A DNA stretch of 58,887 nucleotides from G021776435 sp046756245 (GTDB taxonomy: Bacteria; Pseudomonadota; Alphaproteobacteria; Caulobacterales; Parvularculaceae): the NCBI GenBank assembly GCA_046756245.1, contig JBHHVZ010000005.1, forward strand, positions 1 through 58,887. Direction: 5' to 3'. The stretch's first letter is position 1. Every line of letters begins with the position of its first letter. A program made the position numbers and the translations under genes. This document shows positions 44,228 to 52,471 of this stretch, piece by piece. The notes under the pieces are model-generated. The model did not search any database and was not told the origin of the DNA. It was given only the letters and a program-made list of their open reading frames with translations.

Positions 44228-44403
44228 GTCAGAAATCCCCTCGCTGCGGCCGATAGCCTATGCTCCTGGCGTCCCGCCAACCGTAAAATCGCCTGCTCGC
44301 GCTGACGCTGCGGACTGGGCGGAACGCAATTGTAGCGCCAGATTTCATAAACGCCTTTGATATATGTTGTATTTTGACAGGCCGCAACGCGACAAAGCCG
44401 CGC

Positions 44404-45141
44404 TTATCCGATCTCTGCCCGCAGCCTGTCGACATCGGGGATGAGAACGTTCCTGCGGTCAAATGACACAAGCGATTCGTCCTCAAGCTCCTTGATTGTG
44501 CGCGAGACCGTTTCGCCGCGGGCGCCGATCAATGCGGCGATATGTTTGCGTTTTATCGGCAAGCGGTAACAAACTGCGCCCTCGGTCGCCTCAGTGAGGC
44601 AGCGCTCGCTGAGGATCAGGAGCAGATGCGCGAGCCGGATCCGCGCCGGCAAAAAGGGATTGCGCAACAGCACGGCGTCGGCCGGCCCCGGGTCGTTGGC
44701 CAGGGTGCGCAAGAATCGCCTGCTCAGATTGGGATCGAGCTTGAGCATGCGGTCTAGGGCGTCGCGCGGGATAAAGCAGACGCGGCTCGATTCAAGAACG
44801 ACGCCGCTCGCGCGATGGGCCTGGCCGCCGAAGAGGCTTCTCCAACCGCAGGTTTGACCCGGAAACAGCAATCTGAAAGCGGTTTCGGTCCCGAAGGCGT
44901 CAAGCTGCTTTAGAATCACGAGGCCGCTCATCAGACAGTGTAAGCCGAGCGACTCATCGTTTTGATGGAAAATCGTTTCGCCGACCTGATAGGCGGTCAG
45001 GCGGCGCGCCGATTTCAGGACGTCGTCGGCCGCGGCGTTGATGCACGCCCATTCAGTCGTGCTTGATACCGGACAGTATGCGCAGGAAGCCGGCAGGGAC
45101 TTGCCGTTAACGCGGACGTTCCTGTTTTTCACCTCGCTCAC
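44404..45141 (-). CDS. fnrL: FNR-type oxygen-sensing regulator (Crp/Fnr family)
   Basis: 245 residues. An N-terminal Cys group (Cys20, 23, 33) plus Cys122 matches the ligands of FNR's oxygen-labile [4Fe-4S] cluster, except that the second spacing is CX9C instead of CX5C. The cAMP-binding-like barrel (about 50-150) is followed by the helix-turn-helix IAALIGARGETVSRTIKEL, with the ETVSR recognition residues of FNR that read TTGA half-sites. GTG start with AAGG upstream. It is divergent from the electron-transfer operon and upstream of hemA, so it probably activates both when oxygen is low. Confidence 0.9.
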   Translation of the reverse strand: MSEVKNRNVRVNGKSLPASCAYCPVSSTTEWACINAAADDVLKSARRLTAYQVGETIFHQNDESLGLHCLMSGLVILKQLDAFGTETAFRLLFPGQTCGWRSLFGGQAHRASGVVLESSRVCFIPRDALDRMLKLDPNLSRRFLRTLANDPGPADAVLLRNPFLPARIRLAHLLLILSERCLTEATEGAVCYRLPIKRKHIAALIGARGETVSRTIKELEDESLVSFDRRNVLIPDVDRLRAEIG

Positions 45142-45517
45142 AACGAACCTTTTATTTTCTATTGCGCCGCCAAAAACACCAAGCTCTCGCTGACGACCTG
45201 AGCTTCCATTTAGAGGCCGGCCTTGAAAGACAAGGCTTTTCTTCGACGTCCATGAGTCGCGGTAGGCGAAAGCGTTGCATCATAGGGCGTTTGAACCGCC
45301 GCAGCCAACGATTCGTCAACGACTCCGTCACACTATTCTATGACCTATGTCAAAGTTTGAGAAGACATATTTCACTGTGAAAAAATGTCGCTAACTGACT
45401 AATTTGTCGCAGTCTTTTGGTTATGCCGCGTTCATAGATTTGATGTATGGTTGACTCGGTTGCCGACGCATATTCGTTCTGCATTAGATGATAATAGCTC
45501 TGTGCGGTGAGGAAAGT
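45142..45517. other. Divergent region between the FNR gene and the electron-transfer operon
   Basis: 376 bases with no supported gene. It holds the promoters of both sides. Two small palindromes are seen, an FNR-like box (45340-45353) and a 13-base perfect palindrome TTTCACTGTGAAA (45370-45382). AT content is higher than in the genes around it. A short open frame at 45162 has no family features. Confidence 0.5.
45340..45353. promoter_or_regulatory. FNR/FixK-like box upstream of the electron-transfer operon
   Basis: ATGAC-CTAT-GTCAA has the FNR/FixK form TTGA-N6-TCAA with one mismatch in the left arm. It is 165 bases before the napC start and about 200 bases before the FNR gene start. The adjacent gene encodes an FNR protein with matching recognition residues. 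A second palindrome, TTTCACTGTGAAA, follows 17 bases later and may serve another regulator. Confidence 0.4.
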
Positions 45518-46295
45518 ATGACGTCAGATAACAACCCACGCAAAGCAGCCCGGAAGTCATCATTGTCGGGTTTCTGGAGCCGGATTTTTCCCTTTGCAGT
45601 TCCCGCGGCGATCGGTTTCGGCGCCGCAATAATTCTTTCCGGCGCGATGGCAAGTTTCGTTCAGTACTCCAACACGATGGAATTCTGCGCCTATTCCTGC
45701 CACGAAATGGAAAGCACGGTATTCGAGGAATTCAAGGAGTCGACGCACTTTTCGTCCCGCTCGGGCGTATATCCGGTGTGTGCCGACTGCCATGTTCCGC
45801 ATGGGAACTGGATCGAGACGCTCATCTACAAGACCGGCGCAACCAAGGAGCTTTTCTACCATTTATACGATGTTGCGCTGACCGCGACTCATAACGCCCG
45901 GGAAAAGCCTTCTATTTCAATGTCGACCTTTGAATGGAATTTCAGGTAGTCAGCGCAACTCGGTATTAACCGGCGCGGTGAACACCAAAGAGAAATTCGA
46001 AGCCAAGCGTCTTGAGTTGGCCAAAAACGTCTGGGCGGAGATGAAAGCCAACGATTCGGAGAATTGCCGCTCCTGCCACCATGTCGATAACTGGGATCTG
46101 AGCCTACAAAAGACGCGGGCGCGCGGTCAGCACGAGGAAATGGCCGAGACGGGCGAGACCTGCATCGATTGCCATAAAGGCATCGCGCACAAGGCGGTTC
46201 ACGAGGATCTCGAGGAAGAAGATTCATTTTCGCTTGAAGACGAAGACGATCCGTTCTCCCTCGAAGAGGAGGAGGAGTCGTTCGAGCTCGAGTAG
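45518..46295 (+). pseudogene. NapC/NirT-type tetrahaem quinol dehydrogenase split by a 100-bp insertion
   Basis: The gene starts at ATG 45518 (GAGGAAAG in front). The first 116 codons encode a membrane anchor (about residues 14-42) and two haem sites, FCAYSCHEM (a CX3CH variant) and VCADCHVPHG. At 45866 a 100-base palindromic element begins and shifts the frame; the first half stops at 45949 (143 residues). The second half is open from 45930 to 46295 in another frame and has TGAVNTKEKFEAKRLELA, CRSCHH and CIDCHKGIAH. Deleting 103 bases (element plus TTA) joins them as KELFYHL-TGAVNTKEKF, exactly the family pattern, giving about 224 residues. The tail is acidic with three copies of a DxFSLE-like motif. 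Such proteins take electrons from quinol to periplasmic cytochromes. Confidence 0.88.
45866..45965. mobile_element. 100-bp MITE-like palindromic element inside napC
   Basis: Ends are imperfect 17-base inverted repeats: TACGATGTTGCGCTGAC (45866-45882) and GTCAGCGCAACTCGGTA (45949-45965), complementary at 14 of 17 positions with the mismatches clustered at positions 4-6. TTA flanks both sides (45863-45865 and 45966-45968), as expected of a 3-base target duplication. A GTCGAC core with near-complementary flanks lies in the middle. It has no coding capacity. Its insertion breaks the napC frame. Confidence 0.82.
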
Positions 46296-46319
46296 CGACT
46301 ACATGCCCGTTAGGGCGGG

Positions 46320-47309
46320 GTGAGAGATTATGGAGTGCTCCAGAAACAATTCGTAAGTCGCAGCAGAACGTCATCCAGCATTTTTGCGCTCGCATCGTAT
46401 ATCGGCGTCACCCTTGGCGCCGGACCGGCGCTCGCGATCGATTGGTCGGGCGTCGACGGCAAAACCGTCACGCTTTTCTATCCGGGCCAGGCTTCCTGGG
46501 AATGGTCGCTGACCAAAGCGGACCACAGCGGCGCGCCGAAATTCCGCGGCGGAAAGAACTGCCGCGGCTGCCATGAGGGCGAGGAAGGCGACATCGGCGA
46601 CCTCATCGTCTCAGGAGAAAAGCTCGAGCCGGTCCCGATCGCCGGCAAGCGGAGATCGATCCCTGTGCAGATCAAAACCGCGCATGATGCGGACAAGCTC
46701 TACTTCCAGTTTCAGTGGAAGGCGCAGGATCTTCCAAGCGTCGCGGCGATGGATGCAGACGACGCCGCCAAAGTCACTGTCATGCTCGACGACGGTTCTG
46801 TGGTGGAAGCCGCGCGGGCCGGCTGCTGGGGCGTGTGTCATGATGACGCAACCAATATGGCGTCGAATTCCGGCGAGGAACTTGAAAAATACCTGGCGCG
46901 TTCGCGCACGAAGCTGACCCGCAGCGGCGGCGGCCTCAATTTTAAATCCGACGCGGATCTCGCCGCGATGATGGACGGCGGCGAGTATCTCGAATACTGG
47001 CAGGCGCAGCTCAATCCGGGCGCGCCGGCGAAAGCGGTCAGCGGATACATCCTCAAAGACCGCACCGAACACACGCCCCCGAAAGTAAGCGCGACCGCGG
47101 ATTACAAAGACGGGGTCTGGACTGTCGAACTGAGCCGCGCCCTGCAGACTGGCGACGGCCACTACAAGGCGCTTGAGCCTGAAAAGACTTATCACGTGGG
47201 CTTCGCAATTCACGACGCCCACGCAGCGAACCGTTTCCATCACGTCTCGTTCGAACACACGCTCGTGCTTGACGGCGGCGACGCCGATTTTGTCGCCGCG
47301 ATGAAATAA
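46320..47309 (+). CDS. Haem-binding ethylbenzene-dehydrogenase-type c-cytochrome
   Basis: 329 residues if started at GTG 46320; a GTG at 46335 gives 324. A signal peptide ends PALA. Then comes a domain of the cytochrome c-552/DMSO reductase-like haem-binding family (EB_dh). It has one canonical site, CRGCHEG, and a CX3CH site, CWGVCHDD. IPVQIKTAHDADKLYFQFQW and VGFAIHDAHAANRFHHVSFE are family-like. In known enzymes such subunits carry electrons to or from molybdenum oxidoreductases; here no such enzyme is present. In this operon it most likely passes electrons between NapC and MtrA in the periplasm. Confidence 0.85.
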   Translation: MRDYGVLQKQFVSRSRTSSSIFALASYIGVTLGAGPALAIDWSGVDGKTVTLFYPGQASWEWSLTKADHSGAPKFRGGKNCRGCHEGEEGDIGDLIVSGEKLEPVPIAGKRRSIPVQIKTAHDADKLYFQFQWKAQDLPSVAAMDADDAAKVTVMLDDGSVVEAARAGCWGVCHDDATNMASNSGEELEKYLARSRTKLTRSGGGLNFKSDADLAAMMDGGEYLEYWQAQLNPGAPAKAVSGYILKDRTEHTPPKVSATADYKDGVWTVELSRALQTGDGHYKALEPEKTYHVGFAIHDAHAANRFHHVSFEHTLVLDGGDADFVAAMK

Positions 47310-47346
47310 TGGACCTGGAAAGTCCGACAATGGAGGGATTGAAGCC

Positions 47347-48288
47347 ATGTTGACTATCAATCGATTGCTGGCGTCATTAATCGCTCTCTCCGCCGCGGGG
47401 GTTTTTGGCCTGGGTTTATCTTCGGCGTTCGCGCAGGAAGACTCGACCGATTACGCTACGCAGGGGGCCGACGCCTGCATGGACTGTCACGATGAGGCGC
47501 CCATCACCCTAATCCTCAATACGCCGCATGCACAACGCAGCGACGCTCGGACGCCTTTCGGCTCGCATGATTGCGAGACCTGCCACGGCGCAAGTCCGGA
47601 GCACGTACGCAAGCAGGAAGGCGACGAGAACCGGCCGCCGGTCAAGATCGCGTTCGGGAAAGATTCGCCGACGCCGGTGGCCGAGCAGAACGCCGTCTGC
47701 CTCGAATGCCACGATGGCGGCTTGCGGATGAACTGGTCGGCGAGCACCCATCACAACGGGGACGTGCCCTGCGCCGAATGCCACGATGTTCACGCCAACA
47801 AGGATTCGGTGCTGGTGAAGGAAGAGCAATCCGAAGTCTGCTTCGGTTGCCACGTCGAGCAGCGCGCGCAGTACAGGCTGCGGTCGCGCCACCCGATCAA
47901 GGAAGGCAAAGTCGTCTGCGCTGACTGCCACAATCCGCACGGGTCATTCGGTCCGAAACAGATCAAGGCTGTTTCCGTCAACGACCTTTGCTACACCTGC
48001 CACACCGAGAAGCGCGGGCCCTTCCTTTGGGAGCACGCCCCGGTTCGCGACGACTGCACAGTCTGCCATACGCCGCACGGTTCGACGCAGGAGCGTTTGC
48101 TGAAAGTCAGAACACCCTTCCTGTGCCAGCAGTGCCATATGGAAGGCTTCCATCCGAGCACGCTCTATAGCGGAACATCATTGCCGCCGACGGCTGGAGG
48201 CGAACGTATCGTCGCCAAAGGCTGCCTGAATTGCCACCCCAAGATTCACGGCTCGAACCATCCGTCTGGACCGCGGTTCACGCGATAG
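47347..48288 (+). CDS. mtrA: Decahaem c-type cytochrome of the MtrA/DmsE family
   Basis: 313 residues. A signal peptide ends SSAFA. Exactly ten CXXCH sites are present: CMDCH, CETCH, CLECH, CAECH, CFGCH, CADCH, CYTCH, CTVCH, CQQCH, CLNCH. Length and spacing match MtrA, DmsE and PioA. MtrA sits inside the MtrB barrel and carries electrons across the outer membrane. The mtrB-type gene follows 47 bases downstream. The ATG follows GGAGGG. No extra N-terminal extension like that of PioA is seen. Confidence 0.95.
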   Translation: MLTINRLLASLIALSAAGVFGLGLSSAFAQEDSTDYATQGADACMDCHDEAPITLILNTPHAQRSDARTPFGSHDCETCHGASPEHVRKQEGDENRPPVKIAFGKDSPTPVAEQNAVCLECHDGGLRMNWSASTHHNGDVPCAECHDVHANKDSVLVKEEQSEVCFGCHVEQRAQYRLRSRHPIKEGKVVCADCHNPHGSFGPKQIKAVSVNDLCYTCHTEKRGPFLWEHAPVRDDCTVCHTPHGSTQERLLKVRTPFLCQQCHMEGFHPSTLYSGTSLPPTAGGERIVAKGCLNCHPKIHGSNHPSGPRFTR

Positions 48289-48335
48289 GGCGAACAAGAA
48301 GCTTGAGGTGAAATTGGGTTTAATGAGGTGAGATC

Positions 48336-50681
48336 ATGCTGAGGAAAATGACAGATCAACTCATGCGCACCACCGCGATGGCCCTTCTTCCTATCGCGAT
48401 GATGACGCCGGGAGCGGCGCTTGCGCAAACGGATGCGGCGACGACTGCCGCGGCCGCGACGGCTTCTGCGGCGCAAGCAACGGAAGCCGATGACCAGGAG
48501 GGGCAGGAAGAATTCAGCTTCGAAATCGCAGAAGAAGCTGAAGACGAGCCCACGCCTGTTTATGTGAACGAAGTCGAGATCGGCGTCGGCTGGGTCAGCG
48601 ACGACTCCGCCGAGTTCGGCGAATTCTCCGGCCTTGAGGAAGAAGGCCCGTTCATTATCGGCAACTTCAATCTGCAGATCCGCGATCCTTATGACAGCGG
48701 TTCAAACGAATATTTCATCGCCAACGGGACAAATCTCGGACTTGAGTCCCGCAGGCTTTACGCTGAGTACGGACGGCAGGGGCGGTTCAGCGTCTTCGCC
48801 CTGTTCGATTCAACGCCGAAATTCCTGCATGACGATGCGCGGTCGCCATACATTTTCAACGACGGCGGCACGAGGCTGACATTACCGGCCGGCTGGGTGC
48901 CAAGCGACCGCGATAACGATGCTTTGACTCTGCTCGACGCCAGCCTGCAGGACGTCAATATCCACCACCAGCGTGAAAAAGCCGGCGGCGGACTATCCTG
49001 GCTGCCGGGCGAAGGCTGGACGGCGAAGACGGAATTCTATCGCGAAACGAAGAAAGGGTCGCGGACGATTGCGGCGATTTTCGGTTCCAGCGGCGGCAAC
49101 CCCGCGGGTGCAATCGTGCCTGAACCGGTCGATTACGAGACCGACACCTTCAACGCCACGCTCGCCTATTCAGGCAAGCGCAGCCATCTTGCGATGAACT
49201 ACAACCTGTCGCTCTTCCGGGACAATAACGACATACTGGTGTTCCAGAATCCGTTCGACAGTTCTCGCTGGGCCGATGCGGCCAACTTCCCGGACGGATT
49301 TGGCGGGCTGGCTTTGCCGCCGGACAATCATGCACATCAGTTCACGATCGCCGGCAAGTACCTGCTGACGAACAAGACCCGCGTGATTGCGCAACTGAAC
49401 TATTCGCGGATGACCCAGGACGATCCGTTCCTGCCGCTCACTGTCAATCCAGGGCTGGTTGTGACGATACCATTGCCGCGAAATTCTCTGGAAGGTGAGA
49501 TCAATACTATTACAGGGAACTTCGGACTGTCATCGCAGCTTTCGCCGAAATTCTCCGTAAGAACGTCCTATCGCTATGAAAATCGCGATAACGATACGCC
49601 ACGGACTCTCTTCCAGATATTGCGAGGCGACTCCGAGGACCAACCGACCGATCTATCGAGCAGTCGGGCTCGCTTTACGCTGCCTTATAGTCGCAAGCAA
49701 CATCGTTTTGAGGCAGATGCGTCATATAGGCTAAGCAGCGCGACGAAGTTGTCGGCTGGCTATGAGTATGAGCAGTTCAAGCGCGATTTTACTGAAAGAA
49801 GCAAGACCCGCGAGCACAAGGTACATGCGAAGTTAAGCTCAACGGTCTCGCAGAACGCCAGTGCGTGGGTCGGCATTGATTATTCAATGCGCGGCGGTAC
49901 TGAATATATTCACAACTTACCGTTCCTCTCTAGCCGTACTCCGGAACGGCTCGGACCAGACCCAACCAGCAAATTCGAGAACCATCCTCTCTTACGGAAG
50001 TACTACATCGCCGACCGTGATCGCGTTACTGTCAACGGCGCGGCGAATTGGACTCCGCATGAGGACTTCAACGTTGGCGTTTTCGGGAAATTCAACTCCG
50101 ACGACTACGACGAGTCGACGCTTGGCCTGACTGAAAGCACGATCATCACCTTTACAGGCGACGTGACATATACGCCGTCCGAAATGGTGAATTACCGTCT
50201 GTTCTATACCTACAATAGCAATGAATACGAACAGACGGGCCTGTCGCATAACCGGTTCACCGCGCCAGCGGCGTTTAATGATCTCTCGTTGCAGGGATGG
50301 ACTGTGGATACTGAAGATCAGGTCCACACCATCGGCGCCGGGCTTGACTGGACCGCCATCAAGAACAAGCTCGATTTTGTGTTCGATTATTACTACTCGA
50401 ACGCGATGACCGATATTGATTTCACCGGCGGCACGAACCTGACGTTCGGACCGATTTCCGATCTCGATACGCGGCTGCACAATTTTGAAGCCGTCGCCGA
50501 ATATCAGTTTTCGGAGCAGTTCTGGCTGAAGGCGCGGTATCTGTTCTCGGATTACAACGTGACGGACTTCGCGCTTGACGGCATCGATCCCGGCGCGATG
50601 AATTTCATCATCGGACTGGGCAATCAGGCGCCGAGCTTTAACGTGCACGTTATTGGCGTTTCGGCCATGTACAGGTTCTAA
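48336..50681 (+). CDS. mtrB: MtrB/PioB family outer-membrane barrel
   Basis: 781 residues. A signal peptide ends AALA-QTDA. An acidic segment at about residues 52-68 includes EEFSFEIAEEAEDE. The rest alternates strands and long loops, as in the large MtrB barrel, and ends in Phe (SAMYRF). It would sheathe MtrA through the outer membrane. No Cys is visible, so the CXXC of Shewanella MtrB is absent. Length is between MtrB (about 700) and PioB (about 810). SD GAGGTGAG precedes ATG. No MtrC-like gene follows; the next gene is convergent hutU. Confidence 0.92.
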   Translation: MLRKMTDQLMRTTAMALLPIAMMTPGAALAQTDAATTAAAATASAAQATEADDQEGQEEFSFEIAEEAEDEPTPVYVNEVEIGVGWVSDDSAEFGEFSGLEEEGPFIIGNFNLQIRDPYDSGSNEYFIANGTNLGLESRRLYAEYGRQGRFSVFALFDSTPKFLHDDARSPYIFNDGGTRLTLPAGWVPSDRDNDALTLLDASLQDVNIHHQREKAGGGLSWLPGEGWTAKTEFYRETKKGSRTIAAIFGSSGGNPAGAIVPEPVDYETDTFNATLAYSGKRSHLAMNYNLSLFRDNNDILVFQNPFDSSRWADAANFPDGFGGLALPPDNHAHQFTIAGKYLLTNKTRVIAQLNYSRMTQDDPFLPLTVNPGLVVTIPLPRNSLEGEINTITGNFGLSSQLSPKFSVRTSYRYENRDNDTPRTLFQILRGDSEDQPTDLSSSRARFTLPYSRKQHRFEADASYRLSSATKLSAGYEYEQFKRDFTERSKTREHKVHAKLSSTVSQNASAWVGIDYSMRGGTEYIHNLPFLSSRTPERLGPDPTSKFENHPLLRKYYIADRDRVTVNGAANWTPHEDFNVGVFGKFNSDDYDESTLGLTESTIITFTGDVTYTPSEMVNYRLFYTYNSNEYEQTGLSHNRFTAPAAFNDLSLQGWTVDTEDQVHTIGAGLDWTAIKNKLDFVFDYYYSNAMTDIDFTGGTNLTFGPISDLDTRLHNFEAVAEYQFSEQFWLKARYLFSDYNVTDFALDGIDPGAMNFIIGLGNQAPSFNVHVIGVSAMYRF

Positions 50682-50730
50682 GACTGAAGTAGAACCTTAC
50701 AGTAGACAACGACATGTCTGACTTTGGAGG

Positions 50731-50755
50731 CTCCTCCGGACCTGGTCCGGGGGAG
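50731..50755. terminator. Strong bidirectional terminator between mtrB and hutU
   Basis: CTCCTCCGGACC (50731-50742) pairs with GGTCCGGGGGAG (50744-50755) around a single T, with two non-Watson-Crick or mismatched positions. It lies between two convergent genes, 50 bases after mtrB and 31 bases after the end of hutU, and could serve both. Confidence 0.7.
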
Positions 50756-50785
50756 CTGCTCTTATGCGCGCTGCAGTTTGTCCGG

Positions 50786-52453
50786 TTAGAGAGACGGCAG
50801 ATTGAGGCCGCGGTCGCGCGCGCAGGCGATCGCCTCTTCATAGCCGGCGTCGGCGTGGCGCATGACGCCGCTCGCCGGATCGTTCCATAAGACGCGGGCG
50901 ATGCGTGCCGCCGCAGCGTCGGTTCCGTCGCACGCGATCACCATGCCGGCGTGCTGCGAAAAGCCCATGCCGACGCCGCCGCCGTGATGGAGCGACACCC
51001 ATGTCGCGCCCGAGGCCGTGTTCAATAGCGCATTCAAAAGCGGCCAGTCGGAAACCGCGTCCGAGCCGTCGCGCATCGCTTCAGTCTCGCGGTTGGGGCT
51101 CGCGACCGAACCTGAGTCGAGATGGTCGCGGCCGATAACGATCGGCGCCGACACTTCGCCGGTGCGCACCATTTCATTGAACGCCAGGCCGATCTTGTCG
51201 CGCTGGCCGAGCCCGACCCAGCAAATGCGCGCCGGCAGTCCCTGAAACGAAATCCGCTCGCGCGCCATATCGAGCCAGTTGTGAAGATGCGCGTCGTCGG
51301 GGATGAGCTCCTTCACCTTCGCGTCGGTTTTGTAGATGTCTTCCGGGTCGCCCGAGAGCGCCGCCCAGCGGAACGGCCCGACGCCCCTGCAGAAAAGCGG
51401 TCTGATATAGGCGGGCACGAAGCCGGGATAGTCGAAGGCGTTCGCAACGCCGGCCTGCTTCGCCATTTCGCGAATGTTGTTGCCGTAATCGACGACGGGA
51501 AGCCCTTTCGCATGCCAGCCGAGCATGGCGCGGACCTGCACGGCCATCGACTCCATCGCCGCCTTTTCGACCGTCTTGGGGTTGCTTTCGCGTTTCTCGT
51601 CCCATTCCTCAAGCGTCCAGCCGAGCGGCAGATAGCCGTTTACGGGATCATGCGCCGAGGTCTGGTCAGTGACGATGTCCGGATCGACGCCGCGTTTCAG
51701 CAATTCCGGGAAGACGTCGGCGGCGTTGCCAAGGAGCCCGACCGACACGGCGCGGTCTTCGCTCTTGGCGCGGTCGAGAATTTCCAGCGCCTCGTCGACG
51801 GTTTGCGCTTTTTCGTCGAGATATTTCGTTTTGAGACGCATCTCGATGCGTGACGGCCGGCATTCGACGGCGAGCATTGACGCGCCGGCCATGGTGGCCG
51901 CAAGCGGCTGCGCGCCGCCCATGCCGCCGAGCCCGCCGGTGAGAATCCATTTGTCCTTGAGATCGCCGCTATAATGGCGCCGGCCGATTTCGGCGAAGGT
52001 TTCATACGTGCCCTGAACGATGCCCTGGCTGCCGATATAGATCCATGAGCCGGCCGTCATCTGGCCGTACATCATCAGACCTTTTTTATCGAGTTCGTGG
52101 AAGCAATCCCAGCTCGCCCAGTGCGGCACGAGGTTCGAATTGGCGATGAGGACGCGCGGCGCATCGGCGTGGGTGCGGAAAACGCCGACCGGCTTGCCGG
52201 ACTGGACGAGGAGCGTTTCTTCTTCGTCAAGAGATTTCAAAGCGGCGACGATGCGATCGAAATCGTTCCAGCTTCGGGCCGCCCGACCGATGCCGCCATA
52301 GACGACGAGCTCTTCCGGGCGCTCGGCGACGTCCCTGTCAAGATTGTTCATCAGCATGCGCATCGGCGCTTCCGCGAGCCAGGACTTGCAGGAAAGCGCG
52401 CTCCCGCGCGGGGCTTTGACGTTTCGGGCGTTGTCGAGACGAGGATTGGTCAT
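50786..52453 (-). CDS. hutU: Urocanate hydratase HutU
   Basis: 555 residues, the family length. It converts urocanate to imidazolonepropionate with tightly bound NAD as electrophile. Clear segments: YGQMTAGSWIYIGSQGIVQG, TGGLGGMGGAQPLAATMAG (NAD fold), and GRDHLDSGSVASPNRETEAM and SLHHGGGVGMGFSQHAGMV near the C-terminus. It is the last gene of the minus-strand hut operon hutI-H-G-U, 18 bases after hutG. Confidence 0.97.
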   Translation of the reverse strand: MTNPRLDNARNVKAPRGSALSCKSWLAEAPMRMLMNNLDRDVAERPEELVVYGGIGRAARSWNDFDRIVAALKSLDEEETLLVQSGKPVGVFRTHADAPRVLIANSNLVPHWASWDCFHELDKKGLMMYGQMTAGSWIYIGSQGIVQGTYETFAEIGRRHYSGDLKDKWILTGGLGGMGGAQPLAATMAGASMLAVECRPSRIEMRLKTKYLDEKAQTVDEALEILDRAKSEDRAVSVGLLGNAADVFPELLKRGVDPDIVTDQTSAHDPVNGYLPLGWTLEEWDEKRESNPKTVEKAAMESMAVQVRAMLGWHAKGLPVVDYGNNIREMAKQAGVANAFDYPGFVPAYIRPLFCRGVGPFRWAALSGDPEDIYKTDAKVKELIPDDAHLHNWLDMARERISFQGLPARICWVGLGQRDKIGLAFNEMVRTGEVSAPIVIGRDHLDSGSVASPNRETEAMRDGSDAVSDWPLLNALLNTASGATWVSLHHGGGVGMGFSQHAGMVIACDGTDAAAARIARVLWNDPASGVMRHADAGYEEAIACARDRGLNLPSL

Positions 52454-52471
52454 GGCGTGGTTCCTTTGACT

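Noticed and set aside
44357..44376. FNR box upstream of hemA
   Set aside because: TTTGATATATG gives one good half-site only; the other half does not match ATCAA, so no claim is made.
45866..45968. napC split as a sequencing frameshift or a translational bypass/intron
   Set aside because: A one-base error cannot explain 103 extra bases with terminal inverted repeats and a flanking TTA duplication. Nothing resembles a group I or II intron. Programmed bypass cannot be excluded but needs RNA or peptide data.
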